From: Desulforhopalus sp. IMCC35007
GTDB lineage: Bacteria > Desulfobacterota > Desulfobulbia > Desulfobulbales > Desulfocapsaceae
Length of the DNA: 48,474 nucleotides
Reading direction: 5' to 3'
Assembly (NCBI RefSeq): GCF_005116575.1
Contig: NZ_SWCN01000030.1
Location: forward strand, 1-48,474
In this document: piece after piece, positions 15,828-26,176 of the stretch
Layout: each line of letters starts with the position of its first letter
How positions within the stretch are numbered: the stretch's first letter is position 1
Notes under the pieces: model-generated
Told to the model about the DNA's origin: nothing
The model's input: only the letters and a program-made list of their open reading frames with translations
Databases searched by the model: none
Made by a program: the position numbers and the translations under genes

Positions 15828-18800
15828 TTAATGTTTTCCGTATCCTCCGCCTCCTGGGGTTTTGATAGTTACCATGTCATTGGTTGATAAAAAAACCTCG
15901 TCGTTTCCGCGAAGAATTTGTCTTGTGCCGTCTGTTCGAGTAACGATGTTCTTTCCTCTTTTTCCAGGTAATCCTCCCTGTAGGCCGTACGGTTCTGTTT
16001 CTCTGTGGGATGATAGTATGGTTGCGGTCATGGGTTCGAGAAAGCGGATTTCGCGGACGACTCCATCGCCACCGCAATATTTTCCCTGTCCTCCCGAGCC
16101 ATGACGAATGGCAAAGGATTCCACCCGTACAGGGAAACGGTGCTCAACTACTTCAGGGTCGGTCATCCGTGTGTTGGTCATATGGCTATGGACAGCACTT
16201 GTTCCGGGATGGTCAGGTCCTGCCCCGGTGCCGCCGCAGATGGTCTCGTAGTTCTGGTGAGCGGCATTTCCGTAGACGAAGTTGTTCATGGTTCCCTGGG
16301 ATGAGGCAAGTACACCGAGGGCTGCAAAAAGTGCATCGGTGATTCCCTGGGAGACCTCAGTGTTTCCGGAGATCACCGCTGCGGGGTAACGGGGATTAAT
16401 CATGGATTGCTCTGGAATAATGAGTTTCAGTGGTTTCATGCAACCTTCGTTGAGAGGGATATTGTCTGCAATCAGTGTTCTAAAAACATAGAGCACGGCG
16501 GCCTTGCATACCCCTGCCGGTGCGTTGTAGTTGCCTGGACTTTGTCCGGAGGTCCCGGTGAAGTCGATGGTGGCTTCTCTTTTTACTTTGTCGACTGCTA
16601 TCCGTACGGCGATTTGCCTGCCTTCATCCATGGGGTAGATAAAGCTGCAATCCTGAAGCACGTCGACCACTCTTCTCACTGATTCTTCTGCGTTGTCCTG
16701 GACATGTTTCATGTAGGCATGAACAACGTCGATACCAAAATTTGCCACCATTTTTCTCAGTTCGCCAAGACCGGTTGTATTGGCTGCAATCTGTGCGGTG
16801 AGGTCAGCTATGTTTTGATCGATGTTTCTGCAGGGATAACGGCCGGACCCGAGTAGTTCACGGGTCTCTTTCTCGCGAAAATAACCTCTATCCACCAGGA
16901 GAAAGTTATCGATAAGAACCCCTTCTTCTTCAATATGTCTGCTGTCAGGAGGCGATGATCCCGGTGTGCGGCCACCGATATCGGCGTGGTGGCCGCGGGA
17001 TCCGAGGTAGAAAAGTATCTCTTTGTTATCTTCAGCGAAAACTGGCGTTATAACGGTGACATCAGGCAGGTGTGTTCCCCCGTTGTAGGGTGCGTTTAGC
17101 ATATAGACGTTGCCCGGCTGCATGGTCCTGTGGTTTTCCCTGATAACTGTTTTTATGGATTCTCCCATGGAGCCGAGGTGGACAGGGACGTGGGGAGCAT
17201 TCGCCACCAGATTACCATCCTGATCAAAGAGTGCGCAGGAAAAATCCAGGCGCTCTTTGATGTTAACGGAGTACGAGGTGTTGGCAAGGGTTGCTCCCAT
17301 CTGTTCGGCAATAGACATGAACAGGTTGTTGAAAACCTCAAGCATCACCGGATCGGCGGACGTCCCGACCGCATATTGCTTTGGCCGGTTAATGTAGCGT
17401 CTTAAGATAAGGTTGGCTGCGCTGTCGGTTTCTGCTTTCCAGCCAGGTTCGACGATGACGGTACCGGTCTTTTCTGCGATAATTGCAGGCCCAGTGATCT
17501 GTTGCCCGGGCTTGAGTTTTCCTCTGAGATAGAGCGGGGCCGACTGGTGTTGGTCTTCTGTAAACACCTTGGCGGTGTCATCGGCCTGGAGTGGAGGAGC
17601 CTGCTCATAAGCTGTAGAAGTCAGTTCTTCGACCACAGATTCACTGCTGCCGACACCCTCAACAGAAAGGGCTTCGACAATTAAACGTCTTTCTTTGGCG
17701 ATAAAGCCAAAGCGCTGTTGGTGAGCCTTTTCAAAATCCTCCTGCATGATAGCAATGGGGCCGATGTTTACGAGTAGGCTGCTGTCTGTTCCCTCATAGC
17801 GTATGTGCCCTTTCTGGATGATTTGGATTTGTGATTTGTCTACCTGTTGCGCGGAAATTTCCTCTTTTACGGCGGTGATAAAGGGTTGACTGCATTTTTT
17901 AATATGCTCAAGAGTCGCATTGGTGAGTTCCATCTCAAGCTGCATCTCACGCATGGCCCGAATGTCGGCAAGGCCCATTCCATAGGCGGACAGGATGCCT
18001 GCGAAGGGGTGGAGGAATACTTTTTTCATGCCCAGCGCGTCAGCTACAAGACAGGCGTGCTGGCCCCCTGCACCACCAAAACAGTTCAGGGTGTATTCCG
18101 TTACATCGTATCCCCGTTGGACCGAGATCTTTTTTATGGCGTTGGCCATGTTTTCAACGGCAATACGCAGGAACCCGGCAGCGATTTGTTCAGGAGCTTG
18201 TGGAGGCTGGCTGGTACTTTCTGCTATGAGATGGCTGAGCTCTGTGAATTTTGTCTGGACTATTTCTCTGTTGAGGGGTTCGTCCGCCCCAGGGCCAAAA
18301 ACTTCCGGGAAATATTTTGGTTGAATCTTGCCAAGCATGACGTTGCAGTCTGTGACAGTAAGCTCGCCTCCTCGTCTGTAACAGGCAGGGCCTGGATTTG
18401 CTCCGGCGGATTCGGGGCCTACGCGAAAACGTGACCCGTCAAAATTGAGAATGGATCCTCCACCTGCAGCCACAGTATGGATATGCATCATAGGGGCGCG
18501 CATGCGGATACCGGCGACCATGGTTTCAAAACTTCTTTCGTATTCGCCATTGTAATGGGCGACATCGGTTGAGGTGCCGCCCATATCAAAGCCGATGAGT
18601 TTTGTATCCCCGGCCATCGTTGCCGTTTTCACCATACCCACAACACCGCCTGCAGGTCCAGAGAGAATGGCGTCTTTGCCCTGAAAGAGATTTGCGTCGG
18701 TCAGGCCTCCGTTAGATTGCATGAACATCAGTTTGGGGCCGGATTCACTGGTGCAGCTGAGCTGATTGGCAACGAGGTCGACATAGCGCCTGAGGATGGG

Positions 18801-19445
18801 AGAGAGGTAGGCATCGACCACCGTTGTATCTCCGCGGGAAACAAGCTTCATGAGTGGGCTTACCCCGTGGCTGGTTGAGATCTGGGTGTAGCCTATTTCT
18901 TTTGCGATTTCTGATATCTGTCGTTCATGGAGGGTGAATTTGTAGCCGTGCATCAGGACGATGGCAATGGCCCGGATGCCATGGTTAAAACTCTGCTGCA
19001 GTTTTTCTCTGGCATCTTTGAGGTCGATTTCTGTGATAACCTCACCGTCTGTACTGACCCGTTCGGTTATTTCAACCACCTCCTCATAGAGCATTTCGGG
19101 CAGCACTATATGCCTTGCAAAAAGATCCGGCCGACTTTGGTAACCAATACGCAGGGCATCTGCAAAGCCGCGGGTGATGGCGAGCAGGGTTCTGTCACCT
19201 TTACGTTCTAGGAGGGCGTTCGTGGCTACAGTGGTTCCCATCTTCACAGAATCGATGCAGTTTTCAGGGATAGGTTCATCGGAGGAGAGTCCGAGCAGGT
19301 TCCTGATTCCCTGGACCGCAGCATCATCGTATTTCTCTGGATTCTCAGAAAGGAGTTTGTGGCTGACGAGCTTCCCCTCTGGTGTTTTGGCGACCAGATC
19401 GGTGAAGGTGCCGCCCCGATCAATCCAAATTTGCCACTGTGTCAT
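15828..19445 (-). CDS. 5-oxoprolinase / hydantoinase, HyuA-HyuB fusion
   Basis: A cytoplasmic ATP-dependent amidohydrolase of 1205 residues. The HyuA-like half (1 to about 690) has DRGGTFTD at 9-16, GGTSTDVA and [12 protein letters not shown], the actin-like ATP-binding signature. The HyuB-like half (about 700-1205) has [13 protein letters not shown] and [15 protein letters not shown]. Full-length fusions of this kind open 5-oxoproline to glutamate or hydrolyse hydantoins. ATG 19445 has GGGGGA seven bases upstream. The gene is divergent from a TRAP transporter, and a MarR-like regulator lies beyond it, so the substrate is probably imported by that transporter. Which lactam or hydantoin is used cannot be settled from sequence. 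Confidence 0.9.
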   Translation of the reverse strand: MTQWQIWIDRGGTFTDLVAKTPEGKLVSHKLLSENPEKYDDAAVQGIRNLLGLSSDEPIPENCIDSVKMGTTVATNALLERKGDRTLLAITRGFADALRIGYQSRPDLFARHIVLPEMLYEEVVEITERVSTDGEVITEIDLKDAREKLQQSFNHGIRAIAIVLMHGYKFTLHERQISEIAKEIGYTQISTSHGVSPLMKLVSRGDTTVVDAYLSPILRRYVDLVANQLSCTSESGPKLMFMQSNGGLTDANLFQGKDAILSGPAGGVVGMVKTATMAGDTKLIGFDMGGTSTDVAHYNGEYERSFETMVAGIRMRAPMMHIHTVAAGGGSILNFDGSRFRVGPESAGANPGPACYRRGGELTVTDCNVMLGKIQPKYFPEVFGPGADEPLNREIVQTKFTELSHLIAESTSQPPQAPEQIAAGFLRIAVENMANAIKKISVQRGYDVTEYTLNCFGGAGGQHACLVADALGMKKVFLHPFAGILSAYGMGLADIRAMREMQLEMELTNATLEHIKKCSQPFITAVKEEISAQQVDKSQIQIIQKGHIRYEGTDSSLLVNIGPIAIMQEDFEKAHQQRFGFIAKERRLIVEALSVEGVGSSESVVEELTSTAYEQAPPLQADDTAKVFTEDQHQSAPLYLRGKLKPGQQITGPAIIAEKTGTVIVEPGWKAETDSAANLILRRYINRPKQYAVGTSADPVMLEVFNNLFMSIAEQMGATLANTSYSVNIKERLDFSCALFDQDGNLVANAPHVPVHLGSMGESIKTVIRENHRTMQPGNVYMLNAPYNGGTHLPDVTVITPVFAEDNKEILFYLGSRGHHADIGGRTPGSSPPDSRHIEEEGVLIDNFLLVDRGYFREKETRELLGSGRYPCRNIDQNIADLTAQIAANTTGLGELRKMVANFGIDVVHAYMKHVQDNAEESVRRVVDVLQDCSFIYPMDEGRQIAVRIAVDKVKREATIDFTGTSGQSPGNYNAPAGVCKAAVLYVFRTLIADNIPLNEGCMKPLKLIIPEQSMINPRYPAAVISGNTEVSQGITDALFAALGVLASSQGTMNNFVYGNAAHQNYETICGGTGAGPDHPGTSAVHSHMTNTRMTDPEVVEHRFPVRVESFAIRHGSGGQGKYCGGDGVVREIRFLEPMTATILSSHRETEPYGLQGGLPGKRGKNIVTRTDGTRQILRGNDEVFLSTNDMVTIKTPGGGGYGKH

Positions 19446-19702
19446 TAACGTGTCCCCCGATATGTATTTTTTAATATGTCGATATTTCGTTGAGTTGAGA
19501 CAGATTGTTTAACAAAAATGTATTGCATTTTGAAAAAATGTCGATAAAATGATGTTAAATTGAAATAATGGCAAGGATGTACAAAAAAGTCAACATCTTG
19601 TTTACATTCCTGTTTTTCTGTAGAAATAATATAATGGTAAAAACATAAGGTGTTGGCAGAAGAAGCGGGTCATAACTCAACCATAACAAAAGGGGTGTAC
19701 GC
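19446..19702. promoter_or_regulatory. Divergent promoter region, oxoprolinase / TRAP-1
   Basis: The 257-base AT-rich spacer separates the two divergent starts. It contains an imperfect palindrome CAAAAATG-TATTG-CATTTTG at 19513-19532, a candidate operator for the MarR-like regulator encoded downstream of the transporter. A second loose repeat (ATGTACAA ... TTGTTTACAT) follows at about 19577-19607. Confidence 0.4.
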
Positions 19703-20686
19703 ATGAAGATAGGAAGAGTCTTGTTATCAACGCTGGCTGGTGTAACTGTGGGCCTGGGGATAAACTGTATTGCTATGGCTGCAACCTGGGATATGCCAAC
19801 GCCGTATCCGGATAAAACCTTTCATACCGAAAATATTGCTGCCTTTGCAAACGAAGTTGCTGAGGCCACAGGCGGAGAATTAAAGATAAACATCCATTCC
19901 GCCGGTTCTCTTTTTAAACATCCTGAAATTAAAAACGCAGTCCGTGGCGGACAGGTGCCCATTGGGGAATTTTTTCTGTCATTGCTCTCCAATGAAAACC
20001 CGGTGTTTGGGGCAGACTCCCAGCCGTTTCTGGCAACAAATTATGATGAAGCCAAAAGTCTCTGGGAAGCCCAGCGTCCCATCGTGACCACGCTTCTCGA
20101 TAAAGAGGGGCTCATGCCGCTATTTTCTGTTCCGTGGCCTCCCCAGGGCTTGTATACCAAAAAAGAAATCAAAACGGTGGCTGATCTCAAAGGCATAAAG
20201 TTTAGAGCCTACAATGCCACACTTGAGTTGTTTGCAAATAAAATCGGTGCCGCACCAACCCAGGTAGAAGTACCTGATATTCCGCAGGCATTTACTACAG
20301 GTCGGGTTGAGGCCATGGTCACCTCTCCGTCGACGGGGGCCAATTCAAAGGCCTGGGATTTTGTGACCCATTACACCGATATACAGGCCTGGTTGCCAAA
20401 AAATATCGTCGTGGTCAGTAAAAAGGCTTTTAGAAAACTGGATAAGAAGACCCAGGATGTCGTGTTAGAAGCAGCAAAGGCGGCTGAGGTCAGAGGCTGG
20501 GAGATGAGCAAGAAAGAAACCGCTGAAAAGACGGCTATTCTGAAAGAAAATGGCATCGTTGTTGTGACGCCGAGTGCTGAATTGATGGCAGGACTCAAGG
20601 AGATTGGCGCGGAAATGACTGTCGACTGGAAAGCGTCGGCCGGTGCTGAGGGTGCGGAGTTGTTAAAGGTTTATCAGGGCAAATAA
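19703..20686 (+). CDS. dctP: TRAP transporter substrate-binding protein (DctP)
   Basis: The periplasmic solute-binding component of a tripartite ATP-independent transporter; 327 residues. The signal peptide is about 1-27 (ending AMAA). The DctP fold is seen in the conserved sections LKGIKFRAYNAT, with the arginine that binds the substrate carboxylate, then QVEVPDIPQAFTTGRVEAM and KNIVVVSKKAF. The two membrane subunits follow. The ligand is probably a carboxylate; from the neighbouring oxoprolinase, 5-oxoproline or a hydantoin derivative is a reasonable guess. It begins 257 bases from the divergent oxoprolinase gene. Confidence 0.93.
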   Translation: MKIGRVLLSTLAGVTVGLGINCIAMAATWDMPTPYPDKTFHTENIAAFANEVAEATGGELKINIHSAGSLFKHPEIKNAVRGGQVPIGEFFLSLLSNENPVFGADSQPFLATNYDEAKSLWEAQRPIVTTLLDKEGLMPLFSVPWPPQGLYTKKEIKTVADLKGIKFRAYNATLELFANKIGAAPTQVEVPDIPQAFTTGRVEAMVTSPSTGANSKAWDFVTHYTDIQAWLPKNIVVVSKKAFRKLDKKTQDVVLEAAKAAEVRGWEMSKKETAEKTAILKENGIVVVTPSAELMAGLKEIGAEMTVDWKASAGAEGAELLKVYQGK

Positions 20687-20786
20687 TTATTTGGCTTGGT
20701 TCTTCGGGTATAGATGAAGAAGGTGGTACGTACTGCTGCCTTCTTTTTTCTTTAAGATATTCTCGTTGGGTTTACAGGGAGACGGA

Positions 20787-21374
20787 ATGCGATACTGGCT
20801 GGATGCCTTGTATAAGTCGAGCTGCTGGATGGCTGCTGCCTCAATTGGTGCCATATGTCTGCTGGTAGTTTCTCAGGTTGTGCTGAATATAATCGATCGC
20901 CTCAGCACGCTTCTGCATGGAAGTGCAATAGGGTTGACAATCCCGTCCTATTCTGATTTTACAGGATTTTTGCTTGCAGCCGCCTCTTTTATGTCCCTTG
21001 CCTATACCCTGCGGCAAGGGGCGCACATCCGTGTTGTTCTTGTCCTGAGCCAGTTGCCGAAAAAATTGCGCCACTTCACTGAAATCTGCTGTGTAGCATT
21101 TGCTTTTAGTGTTTCACTCTATTTCAGCTGGTATACGGCAAAGCTTACCCTTGAATCCTATAGCTATAATGATCTGTCGCCTGGAATGATTGCTGTACCC
21201 ATCTGGATTCCCCAGTCGTTCATGCTGCTTGGTCTGATTATTCTCTCCATCGCTCTTTTAGATGAACTGGTTACGGTTCTCCGTGGTGGGGTGCCAAGCT
21301 ATGAAGATAGGGGAGAAAGGCTGCTCGACAAAGATGAGACGACTGTGGGTCTTGACGTTACGGGGGAGTTATAG
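20787..21374 (+). CDS. dctQ: TRAP transporter small permease (DctQ)
   Basis: A 195-residue inner-membrane subunit with four hydrophobic segments (about 10-35, 50-70, 92-115 and 140-165 by eye). The loop AYTLRQGAHIRVVLV is typical of DctQ proteins. The start is ATG 20787 with AGGGAGA upstream; the longer frame from 20766 uses TTG and overlaps the ribosome-binding site. It lies 100 bases after the DctP gene and three bases before the DctM start. Confidence 0.9.
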   Translation: MRYWLDALYKSSCWMAAASIGAICLLVVSQVVLNIIDRLSTLLHGSAIGLTIPSYSDFTGFLLAAASFMSLAYTLRQGAHIRVVLVLSQLPKKLRHFTEICCVAFAFSVSLYFSWYTAKLTLESYSYNDLSPGMIAVPIWIPQSFMLLGLIILSIALLDELVTVLRGGVPSYEDRGERLLDKDETTVGLDVTGEL

Positions 21375-21377
21375 GTT

Positions 21378-22679
21378 ATGTCTGAGATATTTCTTACGCT
21401 GATACTTCTTCTGTTGCTCTTTTTTCTCCTTGCAGGCGGGGTCTGGGTTGCATTTTCCCTCATGGCGGTTGGCATGGCCGCTTTGGCCTTATTTTCAGAT
21501 GCGCCCCTTGGCGAGGTTATGGCCACCACGGTATGGGGGGCAAGTAACGGCTGGGCTCTTGCTGCGCTGCCGCTTTTTATCTGGATGGGTGAGATACTTT
21601 TTCGCTCCAGGCTCTCTGAGGATATGTTTACAGGTTTATCCCCATGGCTTACCCATCTGCCAGGTAGACTCCTTCATGTAAATATTCTTGGTTGTGGAAT
21701 CTTTGCGGCAGTTTCAGGTTCATCCGCCGCAACGGCTGCAACCATCGGGAAGATGTCTATACCTGAACTTGCAAGACGGGGCTATCCGCAATCGATGATG
21801 CTTGGGACCCTCGCGGGCTCAGCCACCCTCGGCCTGCTCATCCCTCCCTCGATTATTCTCATCGTCTATGGTGTTGCGACAGAACAGTCCATTGCCAGGT
21901 TGTTTATTGCAGGCGTACTGCCTGGATGTATGCTGGTTACCCTGTTTATTGGCTATGTGGTCGTCTGGTCGCTGTTTCACAAAGATGCCATTCCTGCAGG
22001 GGAAGAACATTTCACCCTGGCAGAAAAACTCAACCGATCAAAAAGCCTTATTCCCGTATTACTGCTCATCTTAGGAGTGATCGGGTCTATTTATTCAGGT
22101 ATTGCCTCGCCGACTGATGCTGCTGCCGTAGGTGTAGTGCTTGCCCTGGTTCTTTCCTGGTATACAGGTTCTCTAAGCAAAGAGAATTTTCTCGATAGTC
22201 TGATGGGGGCAACCAAAACCTCATCAATGATCGCCTTTATTCTTGCTGGAGCGGCCTTTTTGACGGTGGCCATGGGCTTTACAGGTATTCCGAAAATGCT
22301 TGCAAGCTGGATCGGAGCGATGCATTTATCACCTTATGCCCTGCTTGGAGCGTTGACCCTGTTTTTTATTGTGATGGGTTGTTTTCTCGATGGAATCTCG
22401 GTTGTGGTCCTGACAACCTCTGTCATTATGCCTATGATCGAACAGGCGGGAATTGACCCTCTCTGGTTTGGTATCTTTGTGGTGATCGTGGTGGAAATGG
22501 CGCAGATTACGCCACCTGTGGGATTTAATCTTTTTGTTATTCAAGGGTTAACTGGGGTGGATATACTCAAAGTTGCCCTGGCCGCACTGCCATTTTTTCT
22601 CCTGTTACTGCTGGGGCTTGGCCTGATTGTCTTTATCCCTCAGATTGTAACCCTGTTGCCAAATATGATGGGGAGTTAA
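21378..22679 (+). CDS. dctM: TRAP transporter large permease (DctM)
   Basis: A 433-residue ion-coupled transport channel of the inner membrane. Family features include AVSGSSAATAATIGKMSIPELARRGY, GLLIPPSIILIVYGV, SGIASPTDAAAVG and the C-terminal EMAQITPPVGFNLFVI. It starts three bases after dctQ with GGGGGAG upstream, completing a P-Q-M set. It converges with the MarR-like regulator gene; no clear terminator is visible in the 119-base gap. Confidence 0.95.
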   Translation: MSEIFLTLILLLLLFFLLAGGVWVAFSLMAVGMAALALFSDAPLGEVMATTVWGASNGWALAALPLFIWMGEILFRSRLSEDMFTGLSPWLTHLPGRLLHVNILGCGIFAAVSGSSAATAATIGKMSIPELARRGYPQSMMLGTLAGSATLGLLIPPSIILIVYGVATEQSIARLFIAGVLPGCMLVTLFIGYVVVWSLFHKDAIPAGEEHFTLAEKLNRSKSLIPVLLLILGVIGSIYSGIASPTDAAAVGVVLALVLSWYTGSLSKENFLDSLMGATKTSSMIAFILAGAAFLTVAMGFTGIPKMLASWIGAMHLSPYALLGALTLFFIVMGCFLDGISVVVLTTSVIMPMIEQAGIDPLWFGIFVVIVVEMAQITPPVGFNLFVIQGLTGVDILKVALAALPFFLLLLLGLGLIVFIPQIVTLLPNMMGS

Positions 22680-22798
22680 TAATTGACTGAATGTCAATAA
22701 ATCTACGCAACGTTCTTTACTTTTGTTGAGATGTTCTACGGGGCCGACTTGCCTGGAGTCTTTCTGCTATGGTTGCTTTTTCCTTTAGAAACAGATTG

Positions 22799-23335
22799 TT
22801 AAAGGGACGTTGCGGCGCGTGACGCCTGATCGTAGAGCCCAGACATTAAGCGCAGGAGAGCTGCAGCATGACTCATTTCCGAACCTTCCTGAATGAGTTT
22901 TCTGTACGCTGAAGTGAGGCATTTCTCTCGTATCTCTCTATACTTGCCGCACGCATCCTGGCCTTTTTGAGTGGCGGTATAATAGATTTCTTTGCCACGT
23001 TTTTCTCTTGCTACAAGCCCCCCCTTTACCAGCTTTTTCAGGGCATAATTGACCGTGTGCTGGTCTTCTACGTGGAGGACAAAGCAGATGTCGACGAGAC
23101 GTTTCTGTCTTTTGCGATGGTTGACATTATGCAGTACCAGAACGTCAAGGGCGCTGAAGTCCGGGTATCCTGCAGCGTGCATACAGCGGACCATCCAGCG
23201 GGTAAACCCGTGGTGGGCGACGATCATCCCGTATTCGAATTCACTGAGGGGCCATGAGTCAGGTGAAGTCAGATGTTCCGAGGAAACTATGGGGGCAAAG
23301 GAGAGATCTCTTGGTGTATCCTGTTCGTCACTCAT
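22799..23335 (-). CDS. MarR-like winged-helix regulator
   Basis: A 178-residue DNA-binding protein of the winged-helix/MarR type (resembling COG5631). A polar N-terminus of about 30 residues precedes a helix bundle. The winged helix lies at about 60-125 (LDVLVLHNVNH, VDICFVLHVEDQHTVNYALKKLVKGGLV, KEIYYTATQKG). AGAGGA precedes ATG 23335. Placed at the end of the TRAP/oxoprolinase cluster and facing it, it is a good candidate for the regulator of that cluster. No effector can be assigned. Confidence 0.8.
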   Translation of the reverse strand: MSDEQDTPRDLSFAPIVSSEHLTSPDSWPLSEFEYGMIVAHHGFTRWMVRCMHAAGYPDFSALDVLVLHNVNHRKRQKRLVDICFVLHVEDQHTVNYALKKLVKGGLVAREKRGKEIYYTATQKGQDACGKYREIREKCLTSAYRKLIQEGSEMSHAAALLRLMSGLYDQASRAATSL

Positions 23336-23414
23336 AATATCTATCCTCTGTCCATACTGTATTCTGGTTTTAGGCGCGCTATGATGTCAACAGATTCGGA
23401 GACACCCACAACAA

Positions 23415-25025
23415 TCAGCCCCTTTGGCGGTCACTTTTATTATCTTCTTTCATGAGTTTGTAGGAGATGGAGTCGATGAGTGCCTGCCAACTCGCTTCAA
23501 TAATGTTCACCGAGACACCTACGGTACCCCAGTTGCATACATCGTCTTTACTTTCAATAAGGACCCGGACCCTTGCGTGGGTGCCATGTTCTCCAGTTAA
23601 GACCCGTACTTTATAATCGGTAAGCTCCATCTCTTCCAGGCAGGGATAATAGCCGACTAAGGCTTTGCGGATGGCGGCGTCAAGGGCATTAACAGGTCCG
23701 TCGCCCATGGCAGCAGTGTGAACTTCATTGCCGCCGATGAAAAGGCGGATGGTTGCCTCGGTCAGAGGCGGCTTATCCATTCTGTATTTATGGTTCATCA
23801 CTCGAAAGCTTTCAAACCTGAAATAGTTCCGCTGTAGGCCCATGGCCCTGCGCATCAGCAGTTCAAAGCTTGCCTCTGCACCTTCGTATTGATAGCCCTG
23901 GTTCTCCAGTTCTTTTAATTCAGCAATAATGGTCGAAAGAACAGGGTCATTTGCTTCAAGTTTGAGATTCCACTTTTTTGCTTTATGAAGGATGTTGGAT
24001 CGTCCGCTCTGGTCTGAGATCAGTATCCTTCTGAAATTCCCTACCTTGTCTGGAGTGATATGTTCATAGGTGAGGGGATTTTTTTTAACCGCACTCACAT
24101 GGATTCCACCTTTGTGGGCAAAGGCGGATTCCCCCACGTAGGGCTGATACCGATTATGCGGCAGGTTGGCGAGTTCGTTGATCAGGCGCGATGTGGAGTG
24201 GAGGCGGTCTATATGTTTGCGGACCTCACAGTCTACCCCGAGTTTAAAAACGAGAGCTGGAATAATGGAAGTGAGGTTGGCATTACCACAGCGCTCGCCA
24301 AAGCCGTTCACCGTGCCCTGAACCTGACTTACTTTTGAGTTGGATACGGCGATCAGTGAGTTTGCTACCGCTGTCTCAGAGTCATTATGGGCGTGTATCC
24401 CAATCTTAGTATCTTTTCCCTGGGCATTGAGATAGGAGTGGACCTTATCTATGATGGGCGGAAGTTCATGGGGTAAGGTACCGCCATTGGTATCGCAGAG
24501 TATAAGAGTTTCGGCGCCACCATCTACCGCGGCAGCCAGTGTTTGCAGGGCGAAATCTTCATTGGCCTTAAAACCGTCAAAAAAGTGCTCAGCATCGTAG
24601 AACAGGTGGTCGACTTTTGGACGGAGGAAGGCAAGAGTGTCCTGGATAATCTGTAAATTATCCTCAAGTTTAATGTCAAGTGCGTCTTCTACGTGGATAT
24701 CCCAGCTCTTGCCAAAAATGGTTATTACAGGGGTATCTGCTGCAATCAGGGCGAGAAGGTTTGGGTCTTTTTCCGGCTTGTTGCGAAAATGTCTTGTTGA
24801 ACCAAAGGCGGCAAGTTGAGCATGTCTGAGGGTGAGGCTGCGCACCTTGGTAAAATATTCTGCTGAAATGGGGTTTGAGCCGGGCCAGCCACCTTCAATG
24901 TAGTCAATTCCAAGTTTGTCGAGAGCCACTGTAATGCGGATCTTGTCGTCAACCGAGAGATTGAAGTTCTCAGCCTGAGTACCGTCGCGGAGTGTTGTAT
25001 CGTATAGTTCAACAGTATGGGTCAT
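23415..25025 (-). CDS. cimA: (R)-citramalate synthase CimA-type
   Basis: A 536-residue enzyme of the isopropylmalate-synthase family, of the subgroup that condenses pyruvate with acetyl-CoA to citramalate in the threonine-independent isoleucine pathway. The N-terminal HMGL-like TIM barrel has DTTLRDGTQAENFNLS near 9-24, a metal-binding GIHAHNDS and GTVNGFGERCGNANL. A C-terminal LeuA-type dimerisation/regulatory domain (about 405-530) includes a GDGPVNALDAAIRKAL stretch, usually the site of end-product feedback. AAAGGAAG precedes ATG 25025. It lies 79 bases beyond the MarR-like gene but is probably an independent transcript. An isopropylmalate or homocitrate synthase is less likely given the TIGR00977-like length and motifs. 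Confidence 0.9.
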   Translation of the reverse strand: MTHTVELYDTTLRDGTQAENFNLSVDDKIRITVALDKLGIDYIEGGWPGSNPISAEYFTKVRSLTLRHAQLAAFGSTRHFRNKPEKDPNLLALIAADTPVITIFGKSWDIHVEDALDIKLEDNLQIIQDTLAFLRPKVDHLFYDAEHFFDGFKANEDFALQTLAAAVDGGAETLILCDTNGGTLPHELPPIIDKVHSYLNAQGKDTKIGIHAHNDSETAVANSLIAVSNSKVSQVQGTVNGFGERCGNANLTSIIPALVFKLGVDCEVRKHIDRLHSTSRLINELANLPHNRYQPYVGESAFAHKGGIHVSAVKKNPLTYEHITPDKVGNFRRILISDQSGRSNILHKAKKWNLKLEANDPVLSTIIAELKELENQGYQYEGAEASFELLMRRAMGLQRNYFRFESFRVMNHKYRMDKPPLTEATIRLFIGGNEVHTAAMGDGPVNALDAAIRKALVGYYPCLEEMELTDYKVRVLTGEHGTHARVRVLIESKDDVCNWGTVGVSVNIIEASWQALIDSISYKLMKEDNKSDRQRG

Positions 25026-25102
25026 CTTCTTCCTTTAAAGCTGGAATAAAATATCAGTGTAAAAATGAAAGCGGGGAATTTCTCTTCATCTCCTGTTGTC
25101 AT
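25022..25102 (-). CDS. Possible 26-residue upstream ORF of cimA
   Basis: A short frame opens with ATG at 25102 and stops with a TGA that overlaps the cimA ATG (ATGA). That arrangement would allow translational coupling. The ribosome-binding site is poor and the peptide is not enriched in branched-chain residues, so it is not a typical attenuator leader. Confidence 0.2.
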   Translation of the reverse strand: MTTGDEEKFPAFIFTLIFYSSFKGRR

Positions 25103-26077
25103 TTTCTTGTATGCATCTCTACCGGATCAATAACATTTTTTAGATGTAATTATCAGGGTATCAGGCCTTTTTCCGTAGATAAAGTGAACTCTTCGGCAAA
25201 CAGAAGAATAAGCTGCGGAAGGTAAAATACCCTTACTACATTATGAACAGAAATTTCTGATAATAAAAGAGTTGAAAAGAAAAAGCAAAACCTTAAATGA
25301 GCGCAAGAGAGGGCATCTCTAATACAATTGTTCCCCCTGAACTGAATTTTTTGAGCAGCAATTTTCTCGATTCACTGAAAAATTATTGGCAGTCGGTCTT
25401 GTGTTCTTTGTGTATAAAGAAGTCTCAGCGGAGGTTACGCTCTTCACCCTTTTGGGCTCGGCTTTTCGGGAGGGGCCTGCACTGTTCAAGCCTGTCAGGG
25501 TTTGCTGTACTTGAGGCAGCTTCTGGAGGGTCGCAGGGAGTGTGAAAGTGACTGAGAAAAGTTTCCTCTGTAATGCCTCTTTTGATCCTGATTATGAGTA
25601 TGGCATTTATGGGTGCCAATATTTGTCTTATGCCTCATAATGATAATAACCTGTTGATAGGTAAGTTGGTAATACCAAAATTTAGATCGGCCGAAGTCTG
25701 TCCCAAGAATAAACTTGCTCCCGTTTTGAATCTTTGATAATTAATGGGCTTCATGGGTTTTTCTTCGGGGAAATGTAAGTTTTATTAAAAATGTAAATTG
25801 CACGCCAAATGGTAATACCAATACGGAGGATGGTGTTTGTCTCATTATTCATTTTGTAAAATGGATATTACGTTTTGCCATTTTTCCTACCTGCACAACC
25901 CATTGCGCTGAATGAGTGGGAAAGATAAAAACCAACAAAAATAGCTGTATTGTCGTAGAGTAAAAGTTGTTTTGTGGTATAATTGCAGGGGTGGAATCAA
26001 TTGTTTGATCGAATTGAGTTGCATTTACGTGGTCTTTTGCTAACCTATGCAAAGTGACCTTTTTTATAAGGGAGAAG
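25103..26077. other. Long gap with a possible gene remnant
   Basis: No intact gene is supported. Between about 25430 and 25610 the base composition is richer in G and C than its surroundings. One minus-strand frame there (TLPATLQKLPQVQQTLTGLN and on) reads like protein but has no start codon, so a decayed gene or repeat is possible. A 54-codon plus-strand frame at 25573-25737 opens with a hydrophobic stretch but lacks a ribosome-binding site. The rest is AT-rich and featureless. Confidence 0.35.
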
Positions 26078-26173
26078 ATGTGTGCAATTAACGGGGAATT
26101 GCACAATGTACGATGGTCGGACCTTTTTTATTTGAGGCTAAGATCGGAACCATTGTCAACTTTAGCGTGTTAG
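26078..26173 (+). CDS. Possible 31-residue ORF upstream of the FadR-type gene
   Basis: GGGAG precedes ATG 26078. The frame runs in the same phase as the regulator gene and ends with TAG at 26171-26173, only three bases before the regulator's ATG. The regulator's own ribosome-binding site is weak (TAGGT), so coupling is possible. The peptide (MCAINGELHNVRWSDLF...) has no known relatives that I can name. Confidence 0.3.
   Translation: MCAINGELHNVRWSDLFYLRLRSEPLSTLAC
26081..26105 (+). promoter_or_regulatory. Inverted repeat upstream of the FadR-type gene
   Basis: A perfect TGTGCAATT-N7-AATTGCACA repeat stands nine bases before the GGTCGGACC site and 72 bases before the regulator start. It could be an operator, or an RNA hairpin at the start of the short upstream frame. 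Confidence 0.5.
26114..26124 (+). promoter_or_regulatory. FadR-type operator candidate
   Basis: TGGTCGGACCT matches the FadR-subfamily pattern TnGTnnnACnA at all but the last base and shares the core of the E. coli FadR site. It sits 52 bases before the gene for a FadR-type regulator, as expected for autoregulation. Confidence 0.55.
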
Positions 26174-26176
26174 GTA

